From: Chloroflexota bacterium
GTDB taxonomy: Bacteria > Chloroflexota > Anaerolineae > Anaerolineales > UBA11579
Reading direction: 5' to 3'
Length of the DNA stretch: 64,000 nt
Assembly (NCBI GenBank): GCA_013112575.1
Contig: JABFGG010000005.1
Location: forward strand, 85,497 to 149,496
Part shown: positions 42,214 to 50,212 of the stretch, piece by piece
Numbering within the stretch: the first letter of the stretch is position 1
How the letters are laid out: each line of letters begins with the position of its first letter
Position numbers and translations under genes: made by a program
The notes under the pieces: model-generated
What the model saw: only the letters and a program-made list of their open reading frames with translations
What the model was told of the DNA's origin: nothing
Database searches by the model: none

Positions 42214-43068
42214 ATGACGAAGAAGATTGTTTTCCATTTGGCTCTGCTGATAATCTTAGCCGCCTGCAATGGCACAAATGGGATGAGTGAAGAAGAAGCC
42301 ATTGAAAGTGCGCGCCTGACCCTGGAAGCGGGCCTGACGCAGAATGCCCCCCAGGAGCAGGCCCAAGCGCCCGCCCCGGCAGAACAAGAGCCACCTCCCG
42401 AAGCAGCCGCGCCCACGCTGACTGAAACCTTGGTTCCTCTAACCCCCACCATTACATTGACACCGACCAGTTCGATACCTACTGCGGCGGTGAGCGTGGC
42501 GACCAACTGCCGCAGCGGGCCGGGGGTAGCCTATGGCCTGCTGGACGTGGTCAACCCTGGCCAATCGGTGGTAATCACGGCCCAGACCACGAACAGCAAT
42601 TACGTGCTGGTGCAAGCCCCGGGGGGCGGGCCGGACTGCTGGCTGTGGCTGCAACATGCCACCATCTCAGGCAACATAGGCAACCTGCCGCTGGTCACGC
42701 CGCCGCCTTCACCCACTCCGACATTGACCCCGACGGAAGTGATCGACTGGACGGGGGCCTGGCAAACAGATTCTGGTAACGCCCAGTTCGTTTTAAATAT
42801 CACCCAAAGCGGCAACACCATCACAGCCACCGAAGTAGTTAATGCCATCACTCTGACGATCAACGCCGCGCTCAGCCCTGATGGCCGTACAGCTACCGGG
42901 GCCTGGGTGCAGGATAATGGTATCAGCGGCACCTTCGTTTGGCAGATGCTGCCGGGTTCAACAGACCAGTTCAATGGCAATTGGGTCACTGTACCGCCCC
43001 CGGGTGCTAACTACTGGTGTGGTTTCCGTAATGGCGCGGGCTATCCCAACCCCTGTGCTGGCCCATAA
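42214..43068 (+). CDS. Tandem SH3b lipoprotein, copy 5
   Basis: The 284-residue product starts at ATG 42214 with AGGAG upstream. It has the lipobox LAAC, a diverged helix (MSEEEAIESARLTLEAGLTQ), a Pro/Ala/Glu linker, an SH3b domain (ATNCRSGPGVAYGLLDVVNP, DCWLWLQHATISG) and the Pro/Thr linker. The C-terminal domain contains DWTGAWQTDSGN, NITQSGNTITA, LSPDGRTATGAW and LPGSTDQFNGNW, ending WCGFRNGAGYPNPC. Its helix type is shared with copy 6, so the array has two subgroups (copies 1-3 and 5-6). It follows copy 4 by 26 bases. Confidence 0.85.
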   Translation: MTKKIVFHLALLIILAACNGTNGMSEEEAIESARLTLEAGLTQNAPQEQAQAPAPAEQEPPPEAAAPTLTETLVPLTPTITLTPTSSIPTAAVSVATNCRSGPGVAYGLLDVVNPGQSVVITAQTTNSNYVLVQAPGGGPDCWLWLQHATISGNIGNLPLVTPPPSPTPTLTPTEVIDWTGAWQTDSGNAQFVLNITQSGNTITATEVVNAITLTINAALSPDGRTATGAWVQDNGISGTFVWQMLPGSTDQFNGNWVTVPPPGANYWCGFRNGAGYPNPCAGP

Positions 43069-43080
43069 TTCAGGAGAACT

Positions 43081-44022
43081 ATGAGAAAACATCGCAGACC
43101 ACCAACACAACGACTTCTGGGTAGCTTCCTCGTGCTCACCCTTGTACATACTGCCTGCTTTGGCACGTCGGGGGTAAACGACGGCCAGGCCATTGAAAAT
43201 GCACGCCTAACCCTTGAAGCTGGCCTGACACAGAATGCGCCTGCAGCCGATCCGGCTCAAGTGCAGCAAGAAGGGCAACAGGTCGAAGAGCCTCAAGCTG
43301 AGGCAACGCAAACCGAAACACCTGTGGCTGATGTGGTACAGGGTGCAGCAACGGGGACGTTTACTGCCACAGTAGCCAATGGCAACCCCACCGTCTCGGT
43401 ATCAACGGCAACCAACTGCCGTAGCGGGCCGGGCGCGCCCTACGCCATCAATGGGGCGCTCAGTCCTGGGCAAACGGCCAACGTCACCGCCCAGACCTCG
43501 GTGAATAACTATGTCTTGATCCAGAATCCCGGTGGCGGGCCGGATTGCTGGCTGTGGCTGCAACATGCCACGGTGAATGGCGACATCAGTTCATTGGCAG
43601 TGGTGACACCACCAGCTTCACCTACACCAACACTAACAGCCACACTTGCCTTTACACAAACCCCAACCCCTACAACGGTAGCCCCTATCAACTGGACGGG
43701 CTCGTGGACAATGATCCTTGGCGAACCCTTCACAGTTAATGTGACGCAGTCCGGTAATTCCATCAATGGTCTGTGGACAAGCGGAGCCAGCACCATCAGT
43801 TTCTCTGGAACTGTCAGCAATAATGGAACCACCGTTAATGGCTCATTTGATGTAAATGCCGCCGCAGTACTTAATGGGAACTTCATTTGGCAAATGCTTC
43901 CCGGCTCAACGGATCAGTTCAATGGCAACATCCAGCAAGTTTCGCCAGCCCAATACAACGGCCTTGCGTGGTGTGGATGGCGGAATGGTGCAGGCCAGCC
44001 TAATCCCTGCCTGGGGCCGTAA
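43081..44022 (+). CDS. Tandem SH3b lipoprotein, copy 6
   Basis: The 313-residue product is the longest of the array. It has a lipobox-like HTAC at the end of LLGSFLVLTLVHTAC, helix NDGQAIENARLTLEAGLTQ, Gln/Glu linker, SH3b domain (ATNCRSGPGAPYAINGALSP, DCWLWLQHATVNG) and a longer Pro/Thr/Ala linker. The C-terminal domain runs from NWTGSWTMILGEPF through NVTQSGNSINGLW and NNGTTVNGSF to LPGSTDQFNGNI, ending WCGWRNGAGQPNPC. GGAG precedes the ATG 12 bases after copy 5. A strong terminator follows, closing the operon. Confidence 0.85.
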   Translation: MRKHRRPPTQRLLGSFLVLTLVHTACFGTSGVNDGQAIENARLTLEAGLTQNAPAADPAQVQQEGQQVEEPQAEATQTETPVADVVQGAATGTFTATVANGNPTVSVSTATNCRSGPGAPYAINGALSPGQTANVTAQTSVNNYVLIQNPGGGPDCWLWLQHATVNGDISSLAVVTPPASPTPTLTATLAFTQTPTPTTVAPINWTGSWTMILGEPFTVNVTQSGNSINGLWTSGASTISFSGTVSNNGTTVNGSFDVNAAAVLNGNFIWQMLPGSTDQFNGNIQQVSPAQYNGLAWCGWRNGAGQPNPCLGP

Positions 44023-44030
44023 TTCAACAA

Positions 44031-44062
44031 AAAAACTCCCGCACATGCGGGAGTTTTTTATA
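44031..44062. terminator. Bidirectional terminator closing the lipoprotein array
   Basis: An A/T-flanked stem (AAAAACTCCCGC at 44031-44042 with GCGGGAGTTTTT at 44047-44058) has a four-base loop and T-runs on both strands. It lies 8 bases after the stop of copy 6 and 13 bases beyond the stop of the convergent minus-strand gene. Confidence 0.92.
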
Positions 44063-44075
44063 TCTCAAAATATGT

Positions 44076-44984
44076 CTATGGGCCGGGTGTAAAGCCGCTG
44101 CCAGAGCCACCGGTTGGCTGTGGGATGGTCAGGCCGGGCACCACTACCTGTACCCAGATAGAAAGGTTCCCATCCGTCCCACCGCCGAAGGTGTAGCCTG
44201 AGCGGGAGAACATCAGCCAGTCCCCGCGGTAGGTGCCGGGAGCGGTGGGGGCACGCATTTGTACTGTCAGGTTGACGTATGCGCCAGGAGCTACTGTATG
44301 CGGAATACTGACCTCGTTGGGGGCATTGAGTTGGAAGCCGCTAATGAAGACCAGTTTATAACCGGTCGTCCAGGTGCAGGTGCCGACGTTCTGGATGCGC
44401 CAGGTCTTGGTCATAGACTGGCCGGAGCGTACTTCGCTATTATCCGGATAGGTGATGTCGTCGACGAAAACAAAACGGTCACAGGCATTCTGCTCGCCGG
44501 GGGCGGCGGGCGTAAAGCCAGCGTTGCGCGGAGGCGGCTCGTCGGTCGAGACAATGACGATCTCACCGGCCTCATTGGTGATCTCAGTGCCAGGTTCCAA
44601 TGTGCCTTCAGCCGTAGGGGTGGAAGACACAACGATGGCAGTCAGAGTGCCTGCCAGGCGAGTCAACTGCGCACCTTCTACTGTGGCAGTGGGGGTGCCT
44701 TCTTCATCTTCTCCGTCGGTATCCTCTTCTGTCGAATCCGGCTCAGGTGTGCCGGTGACTTCCACAGCGACTTCTCGTGTAACCTCACGCAATACCTCTT
44801 CGGTAACGACAACCGGAGTGCCGTTAATGGCTGCATCTACCGTGAGCTGCAAGGCATCACTGGTTAACTGCACAGAGTCAGTCGGCGTTAGCGCGATGGG
44901 GCCGCAGGCCGCCATCACGGGCAACAAAATAAGGAAAGCCAGGATTAAAAACTTTTGCTTAGGCATCATCGCCATACCATCCAT
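44076..44984 (-). CDS. Lipoprotein with NBR1-type Ig-like domain
   Basis: The 302-residue product has a signal ending in the lipobox PVMAAC, a helix-rich segment with repeated Glu/Val (VTEEVLREVTREVAVEVTG) and an acidic Thr/Glu linker. The C-terminal Ig-like domain (about 165-285) is of the NBR1 type: DDITYPDNSEVRSGQSMTKTWRIQNVGTCTW, PHTVAPGAYVNLTVQMRAPTAPGTYRGDWLMFS. Such domains occur in bacterial cell-surface proteins and in the autophagy receptor NBR1. The start could be any of three clustered ATGs near 44984-44966. An extracellular binding role is inferred. Confidence 0.85.
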   Translation of the reverse strand: MDGMAMMPKQKFLILAFLILLPVMAACGPIALTPTDSVQLTSDALQLTVDAAINGTPVVVTEEVLREVTREVAVEVTGTPEPDSTEEDTDGEDEEGTPTATVEGAQLTRLAGTLTAIVVSSTPTAEGTLEPGTEITNEAGEIVIVSTDEPPPRNAGFTPAAPGEQNACDRFVFVDDITYPDNSEVRSGQSMTKTWRIQNVGTCTWTTGYKLVFISGFQLNAPNEVSIPHTVAPGAYVNLTVQMRAPTAPGTYRGDWLMFSRSGYTFGGGTDGNLSIWVQVVVPGLTIPQPTGGSGSGFTPGP

Positions 44985-45070
44985 GATTCAGGGTCTTGCT
45001 CTTATATGGGTGAATATACAAGAAGTGTGCCAAATGCGCTACAAAACACTATCCCCGATTACATTTGTTA

Positions 45071-46483
45071 CTAAATTATAGGCGCTGCATAAGAAACTTC
45101 AGGGAAATATACCGAACCCGTGTCCAGTAAATTGGTATCCTGAACCTGAATGTACTTATCGAAAAAAGCCACCACATAGGTATTGACGATCTTCATAGCC
45201 CGGCGCGGGTTGACCGAGCCCCTGAAGCGCAAATAGCGCGCCATGACCGGCGACAGGAAAGTCATTGTGGTCAGGTCCTGGTGTTTAGTACCAGCAATGG
45301 TCAGTTGGTAACCGGGGGCTTTCAGGTTTTCCATCATCTGCGCCAGTCGCCGGTAGGTGATTGACAAATCGATGGAACTATTCCAGGTCTCACTGAACAT
45401 CAGCAGAGTTGGAATATCAACACCGGCTTCAATGACTTCATCAGATACTGGCTCCGACCACAAGTCCATGGCCAACAAAGCCTTGCAACGTTTATCTGAC
45501 GAACTGAATTCGAGTGCTGCTCCGCCACCGGTAGAATGTCCCATGACCCCCACCCTTTCCATATCCAAACGTTGGGTAAAGCGCCCGGCAGGGTCATGCT
45601 GGTTTAAGTGTTCAAAATGATCCAACACAAACTTGAGGTCGGCTTGCCATTGGCGCACCACGCGGTTAAAAGCCTGCATAAGTTCATCCGGTTTAGCATC
45701 CCTGGGAAACGCGTCCGGGTCAGGCAAGATCACACGCCCGTCCGGGAAAACAGTGGCCAAGGACCAATATGTGTGGCTGGGAGCCATGACTACATATCCA
45801 TGGCTGGCCAGTTCTTCCATCTGGGCGATGTTTTGCTCCATAAAGCCGGTGAAACCATGTGAAAACAAGATGACCGGGTAATTTGATTGCTCTGAACTTA
45901 ATGGCGCATCCTGGATAGAATGTGATTTCGCCAGGACAAGGTGGTCCATCAGAAAGCCGGGGTAGTGAATGATCTTTAACGCAAAAGCGCTAAATTTTTT
46001 TGTGCCCTCTATCCAGGGCGCACGTTGTCCACCTGCCTTTTTATCCCTGGGATACCACACCTGCACGACCAATTCGCGAAGGTCGTTGGGGTTGCCACTG
46101 TAAATCTCCTTACGCTGATCATCAATCAGGTGGAATTTGACCGTGCCGATTCCAAAAGGCCCACTCGGTTTTGGTAGCGAAGGAACAGGCAGCACCCCTC
46201 CCAAGACTAATGAAGTAAACCAAGCCACCAAGCCTAACACACTGGCCCACCAGGGCCAGGCTTTGCACTGGTTTGGGAAACAATTTAAGGCAAAATACAA
46301 TTCGAAGGTAATGAGGAGATAAAGCGGAACCATTTGCCAGCGATGACGCTCAAAAATCACGTGCAGGAGTAAAAAAAGCACACCCACGATCGGTAACCAC
46401 AAGAGGCTTTGAGAGGCTGGCAGCCAGGGCCATAGCAATAAGGGTAAATAGAGGAACAACAGCAAACGTTCGATATTCCGCAT
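45071..46483 (-). CDS. Membrane-anchored alpha/beta hydrolase, PAF-acetylhydrolase-like
   Basis: The 470-residue protein begins with about four hydrophobic segments (to residue 120) and then has a soluble hydrolase domain. VILFSHGFTGFMEQN holds the oxyanion loop, GVMGHSTGGGAALEF the nucleophile Ser, and TKHQDLTTM the late His. The family of plasma platelet-activating-factor acetylhydrolase and related lipases has this GHSxGG order and cleaves short acyl esters of lipids. The membrane anchor would place the active site near lipids. No ribosome site is obvious. An inverted repeat lies in its leader. Confidence 0.8.
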   Translation of the reverse strand: MRNIERLLLFLYLPLLLWPWLPASQSLLWLPIVGVLFLLLHVIFERHRWQMVPLYLLITFELYFALNCFPNQCKAWPWWASVLGLVAWFTSLVLGGVLPVPSLPKPSGPFGIGTVKFHLIDDQRKEIYSGNPNDLRELVVQVWYPRDKKAGGQRAPWIEGTKKFSAFALKIIHYPGFLMDHLVLAKSHSIQDAPLSSEQSNYPVILFSHGFTGFMEQNIAQMEELASHGYVVMAPSHTYWSLATVFPDGRVILPDPDAFPRDAKPDELMQAFNRVVRQWQADLKFVLDHFEHLNQHDPAGRFTQRLDMERVGVMGHSTGGGAALEFSSSDKRCKALLAMDLWSEPVSDEVIEAGVDIPTLLMFSETWNSSIDLSITYRRLAQMMENLKAPGYQLTIAGTKHQDLTTMTFLSPVMARYLRFRGSVNPRRAMKIVNTYVVAFFDKYIQVQDTNLLDTGSVYFPEVSYAAPII

Positions 46484-46507
46484 GTTTTCACCGATAAAAG
46501 CAATAAG

Positions 46508-46536
46508 AGCAAACCGGCCATAGGGTCAGGTTTGCT
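46508..46536. other. Inverted repeat in the leader of the PAF-acetylhydrolase-like gene
   Basis: AGCAAACC (46508-46515) and GGTTTGCT (46529-46536) form an 8-pair stem with a 13-base loop, 25 bases upstream of the minus-strand start codon. Short T-runs flank it on both strands, so it may act as a weak terminator or leader hairpin. Confidence 0.35.
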
Positions 46537-46692
46537 TTTCATATTTCATCCAGGCTATACCCAGGGAACATGCGGTTCCAGCCATGCATGCCATCGACAG
46601 GTTCGGTAGCATGAATCGCAAATGAAATACAGTTTCAGTTAAATAATAACGATTACCTATAAACAAAGTTATAAACGGGCATTTGTACGCAC

Positions 46693-46720
46693 AAAAAAAC
46701 GGCCTCGAGGCCGTTTTTTT
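46693..46720 (-). terminator. Rho-independent terminator of the lysozyme gene
   Basis: A 12-pair stem with loop TCGA (46693-46704 with 46709-46720) has A7 and T7 arms, so it can act on both strands. It stands 28 bases beyond the stop of the minus-strand lysozyme gene. Confidence 0.92.
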
Positions 46721-46747
46721 AACATTTTATAGTACGGAGGTACTGCC

Positions 46748-48421
46748 TTAAAAGTTCTGGAAAGCCCCCAACTCGTCCTGGAGGGCAGCTTTCTCTTCTG
46801 TTTCCAGGTTGGGTAACTGCTCAACGCGTTCCCCGCGATAGGGTTCATAACGATCCATACGCGTGGCCGCCATATACTCCAATTGGGCACGCTCGATCCA
46901 GGTCCAGCCATTCTGGTTGAATTGGGTCGCCGCCCGGTAGAACACATTGATCATGTCCTGGTTTACCATACCGGGATACGTGATGATGATATCGTCATCC
47001 CCCGGCGCGTCCAGGCCCAGTGCACGCGCAACGGCCTCTTTTTGATCCTCATCTAACCCGGCCATCTCCGCTATCAATGGTCCTTGATAAATAACCTGGC
47101 GTTCGTCCACCAGATCGGTCAACTCGGCAATTGTGATCAGCGACCAGCCCGGCAAACCAAGGGTGCTGGCTGCTTCGTAGAAGGCATTGATCATCATCTG
47201 GTTGGTCAACCCCGGAAAAGGTTCGGTTGGCTCATCATCACCAGAATCGTCCTGATCATCATCATCCCCACCATCATCTGTGGGAGTCAGGCCAAGCACT
47301 TCTCGCAAAGCTGCTTTCTGGGTGGCATTAAGCCCGGGCAATTCGTCGATTGATGGGCCGGTATAAGGTGCATGGCGGTTGGTCACCAGCCAGTTCAATT
47401 CAGCCATCTGGATCAAGGTCCAGCCAGGCATGCCCAGCAAATCAGCAGCCCGGTAAAAAGCGTTGATCATGTCCTGGTTGGTCAAGCCTTCCAGTTCGTT
47501 GGGGTTGGGGTCAGACTGTACCACTTCGATAGCATCCAGCAAAGCGGCCTTTTCCTGGTCAGTCAAGGGCATTTCTTCAATCGCCAGGCCATCGTATAGC
47601 CGCGCCCGGTTACTTACGGGTGTACTCAAATAGGCGAAGTCCAGCCGGGTGATCCAAGTTTGCACGGAAGCGTTCATGGCTTGTGCAGCAGCTGCCACAG
47701 CCGTCAACATCTCAGCATTGGTGACATTCGGCGGTAAAGAACGCGGCCCCGTGATTCCCAGCCAGTTATTCATGGCGCTTTCAGAGCTTTTATACACATT
47801 CAAATCGACAGGCGGCAAGCCATCATTGATGCCTTGCACGGTTCCCGTGGCAGAATATTGCCACATCTCCCATCCATTGCCGCCCCAATTGCCAGCCGGC
47901 ACATAGGGTTTGCTCACGCCGTAATTGGCTACCCACAATGGGAATTGTTTAAAATCTTGCGTATTGCCCAGGGTGGCCTGCCAGGTACTCTGGTTAGTGT
48001 AAATGATGGGATTACGTCCGGTAGCGGCGCCCACCACATCCAGCCAGCGGCGCACGCGTTGCTGCCGTTGTGCTAAAGAAAACTCATAGTATTCATCCCG
48101 CACGTAGGAGGGATAAGCCTCCACATCCAGGATGGCAGGGAGGTCCGTCTCATGCAGAATGTTGCCCACAATGCTCAGGAACAATTCGGCCTGCTCCTCA
48201 GGGTCAACTGCCGGACGGAAGAAATGATAGGCCCCGCGGATCAGGCCCACACGGCGCATTTGAGTCCAGTTGTAGTCAAAAGTTGGATCTACAAAATAAC
48301 CGCCATCTGTGGCTTTGGTGATACTGAAATGGACACCATCATTAACCACCAACTGCCAGTCTATCTGGCCGCGGTAATGGCTGACGTCTATACCTAGGGC
48401 GAGTCCGGGGTCTGGAGACAT
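46748..48421 (-). CDS. GH25 family lysozyme with four C-terminal helical repeats
   Basis: The 557-residue protein begins directly with a GH25 muramidase domain (about 6-212): GIDVSHYRGQIDW with Asp12, IRGAYHFFRP, the catalytic ILDVEAY (Asp99, Glu101), IIYTNQSTW and WEMWQYSATG. Four units of about 75 residues follow (roughly 228-300, 310-390, 405-480, 482-555). They share NQDMINAFYRAAxxLGMPGWxLIxxAELxxLxxxR and ExPGLxxxQKAALxxxLGL elements and are split by an Asp-rich spacer after the second repeat. No signal peptide is visible, which is odd for a peptidoglycan hydrolase. The repeat family is not recognised; a wall-binding role is plausible. Confidence 0.85.
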   Translation of the reverse strand: MSPDPGLALGIDVSHYRGQIDWQLVVNDGVHFSITKATDGGYFVDPTFDYNWTQMRRVGLIRGAYHFFRPAVDPEEQAELFLSIVGNILHETDLPAILDVEAYPSYVRDEYYEFSLAQRQQRVRRWLDVVGAATGRNPIIYTNQSTWQATLGNTQDFKQFPLWVANYGVSKPYVPAGNWGGNGWEMWQYSATGTVQGINDGLPPVDLNVYKSSESAMNNWLGITGPRSLPPNVTNAEMLTAVAAAAQAMNASVQTWITRLDFAYLSTPVSNRARLYDGLAIEEMPLTDQEKAALLDAIEVVQSDPNPNELEGLTNQDMINAFYRAADLLGMPGWTLIQMAELNWLVTNRHAPYTGPSIDELPGLNATQKAALREVLGLTPTDDGGDDDDQDDSGDDEPTEPFPGLTNQMMINAFYEAASTLGLPGWSLITIAELTDLVDERQVIYQGPLIAEMAGLDEDQKEAVARALGLDAPGDDDIIITYPGMVNQDMINVFYRAATQFNQNGWTWIERAQLEYMAATRMDRYEPYRGERVEQLPNLETEEKAALQDELGAFQNF

Positions 48422-48510
48422 ACATCACTCTCGATCATAAAGATTTGTTCAAAGTTCAACATGATCGCAATGATGCAATTTCTATTCCAAATGGCTGAAA
48501 CGCTTACAAA

Positions 48511-48987
48511 TCAGGGCCCAACATAGGTCCAGTCCCCGCAGCCTTCCATCTCTACTTCGTAATCCACATCCTCAATACGCATGGTTGTGCCCTGCTGCCC
48601 AAAGTAACTCCCCAGGATGACGCCGTCATATTTTCTACGCACCCAGTAACAGCTTAGCCCGGCCCCATCTTCAGAACGCCATTCCCCTAAGGCAATATCG
48701 AAGCCAACCATGAAGACACCGTCACCTTTGACACCAGTGGGATCAGGCTCCGGGGTTGCTGTATCTCCCGGGGTAGCCGTGTCTTCGGGGGTTGGTGGAA
48801 TTTCTTCGGTGGCCGTGGGGGTTGCGTTTAGCGCGGCTTGGGTCTCGGAGCTGCTGATGTCCTGCATGGCAGTCAGGATCAACTCCGGGGGGATGGTTGG
48901 GGTAAGATCGGCGGCTGAGGATTCTCCGCAGGCTCCAAGAAACAGGGCACAAAAGGACAGTAAGAAGGCAATATGTTTTAGAGACAT
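48511..48987 (-). CDS. Small lipoprotein with a compact disulfide-type C-terminal domain
   Basis: The 158-residue product has a signal with lipobox FLGAC (Cys20), a helix-rich stretch and a Thr/Pro linker (TPEDTATPGDTATPEPDP). The C-terminal domain (about 88-158) holds GVFMVGFDIALGEWRSEDG, LSCYWVRRKYDGVILGSYFG, a strand with MRIEDVDYEVEMEGC and a final DWTYV. The two Cys probably pair. Similar domains occur in exported proteins of actinobacteria and Chloroflexota; function unknown. It lies between the lysozyme gene and the divergent HTH gene. Confidence 0.75.
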   Translation of the reverse strand: MSLKHIAFLLSFCALFLGACGESSAADLTPTIPPELILTAMQDISSSETQAALNATPTATEEIPPTPEDTATPGDTATPEPDPTGVKGDGVFMVGFDIALGEWRSEDGAGLSCYWVRRKYDGVILGSYFGQQGTTMRIEDVDYEVEMEGCGDWTYVGP

Positions 48988-49069
48988 GAGGTCATATTAT
49001 AGCCAAACTGGCCTCAATTGCCGAACATTGCCAAAGCGTGTCAAAGTCTTGACAATTCGCTCATGCACC

Positions 49070-49112
49070 TTGCTTTGTTTATCATAATACGTATAATAGA
49101 ACTTAAGTTCTA
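49070..49112 (+). promoter_or_regulatory. Promoter with overlapping 16-base palindrome
   Basis: TTGCTT (49070-49075) and a perfect TATAAT (49092-49097) are 16 bases apart. A perfect palindrome TAGAACTTAAGTTCTA occupies 49097-49112 and covers the expected start site. The product of the next gene has a helix-turn-helix and may bind here. Confidence 0.65.
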
Positions 49113-49132
49113 CTAACCACACATACCCAGGC

Positions 49133-49555
49133 ATGACCCATAACAGCATGCCCAGCAAACAGGCAATTGCAGACATCATTTGGGCTTATCGCAAAAAGAT
49201 AGGCGCCAATAACGGCCCCCTGCCGCTACGTGAGTTGGCAGTGGCCCTGAATGAGCAGTTAAACTCCATTGGGGGACATATCTCCCATCAAAGTCTCAGC
49301 AACTGGGAGAACCAGGTCCACGTACCCTCCAGCCTCACGATCATGCAACTTATCCAACTGGCAAACCAGGTCGGGTTGGGTTGGCAGGTTGATTTTGCAC
49401 AGGACCTCCTGGCCATCTTAAAACCGAGGCAATTTTCCCCGGCTACTTCCATTGGCAAAAAGGCGCTCAAGCAATTGCACAAGCGCACTCATAACCCTAG
49501 GGCTTCCAAGCCCCCATCTCGCAAACCTCCCAGTTCCCCCGGAGCTGGTGGTTGA
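49133..49555 (+). CDS. Small helix-turn-helix protein with basic proline-rich tail
   Basis: The 140-residue protein has an XRE-like helical region: AIADIIWAYRKKIG, LRELAVALNEQL, then ISHQSLSNWENQVHVPS, which looks like the recognition helix and following loop, and LIQLANQVGLGWQVDFAQDLL. The C-terminal 35 residues are Lys/Arg/Ser/Pro-rich (KPPSRKPPSSPGAGG), a plausible nonspecific DNA-binding tail. ATG 49133 is used; an ATG at 49151 is possible. A promoter with a 16-base palindrome lies 21 bases upstream. It is a likely autoregulated DNA-binding protein; targets unknown. Confidence 0.7.
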   Translation: MTHNSMPSKQAIADIIWAYRKKIGANNGPLPLRELAVALNEQLNSIGGHISHQSLSNWENQVHVPSSLTIMQLIQLANQVGLGWQVDFAQDLLAILKPRQFSPATSIGKKALKQLHKRTHNPRASKPPSRKPPSSPGAGG

Positions 49556-49636
49556 ACAGGTTCCTGGGACGCCCTCCTCGTCTCAGGAACCTACCGTTTC
49601 CCTTATTGGTTTCACAATCTCCCGGAGTCAAAATTT

Positions 49637-49873
49637 ATGGTCTTTCCCTTACCACCATCCGATGATGTCATCCTGCGTGAAGAAGTCATTTATGCCTGTG
49701 GCTGCACCACCACGCGCATTGAACACCTTCGTGGGCAACAGGCCAGCGGAAGCCTATGTCATGGCCATGAGGAGCGCGTCGTAAAAGTGATCAAAACAAC
49801 CGAATATCCTGAAGCATACTTGGAGAAGGATAATGCTCCCTCCTCAATTCAATTCCAGAGAGCAGCGAAATAA
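49637..49873 (+). CDS. Small Cys-containing protein (78 residues), uncertain
   Basis: An open frame of 78 residues follows the HTH gene by 81 bases. It starts MVFPLPPSDDVILREEVIYACGCTTTRIEHL and continues with SGSLCHGHEERVVKVIKTTE. The C-x-C and C-H-x-H cluster could bind a metal. A CGGAG lies about 10 bases upstream. Its last bases reach the palindromic repeat at 49872. No family is recognised. It may be a real small partner of the HTH gene or chance coding; the absence of any overlapping gene and the Cys/His grouping favour the former slightly. Confidence 0.5.
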   Translation: MVFPLPPSDDVILREEVIYACGCTTTRIEHLRGQQASGSLCHGHEERVVKVIKTTEYPEAYLEKDNAPSSIQFQRAAK

Positions 49874-49953
49874 TGACCTTTTATACGGGCGAAGCATGCT
49901 TCGCCCCTACCCCGGATACCTTTAGGGACAGAGTAGCCGTCAAGTTCCCCGCT
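49872..49953. repeat. Third copy of the palindromic repeat
   Basis: ATGACCTTTTATACGGGCG continues into the same 20-base palindrome GGGCGAAGCATGCTTCGCCC (49887-49906) and then CCTACCCCGGATACCTTTAGGGACAGAGTAGCCGTCAAGTTCCCCGC-like sequence. It matches the copy at 38771-38852 over about 80 bases with few changes, 11 kb away. Confidence 0.85.
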
Positions 49954-49958
49954 TGCCA

Positions 49959-49986
49959 AATACCGCCGATTGGCGGTATTTTTATT
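49959..49986 (+). terminator. Rho-independent terminator after the HTH gene region
   Basis: A 9-pair stem (49959-49967 with 49972-49980), loop GATT, continues into TATTTTTATT. It probably ends the transcript of the HTH and small Cys-containing genes. Confidence 0.85.
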
Positions 49987-50008
49987 GGCTTTATCGTACA
50001 ATCAACGC

Positions 50009-50212
50009 GTGCAATCCACTCCACTCACCAATCCCGGCCTTTGTGCCACCTGCCAACATGCCGAAGTCATCCGTAGCGCACGAGATAGCATCTTCTGGCT
50101 TTGCAGAGCATACAAGCTGAATCCACAAATGCCCAAGTATCCACCGTTGCCAGTGAGGGAGTGTGGGGAATACTTAGGCTCTGATATTGAAATAAAGGGA
50201 GAAAGCCAATGA
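50009..50212 (+). CDS. Small zinc-ribbon-like protein (67 residues)
   Basis: A GTG at 50009 opens a 67-residue frame with PGLCATCQHAEVIRSARDSIFWLC, then PKYPPLPVRECGEYLGSD. The pattern CxxCxH...C...C resembles a recurrent family of small bacterial proteins with a CxxCxH motif followed by PKYPxLPVxxC, probably metal-binding. The frame is open upstream to 49970 but that part overlaps the terminator. It overlaps the next gene by 4 bases (ATGA), so they form a coupled pair. No ribosome site is obvious. Confidence 0.6.
   Translation: MQSTPLTNPGLCATCQHAEVIRSARDSIFWLCRAYKLNPQMPKYPPLPVRECGEYLGSDIEIKGESQ

Noticed and set aside
46748..49555. Prophage remnant suggested by a lysozyme beside a small HTH gene
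   Set aside because: No holin, portal, tail, integrase or attachment site is present, and the lysozyme and HTH gene are on opposite strands with a lipoprotein gene between.
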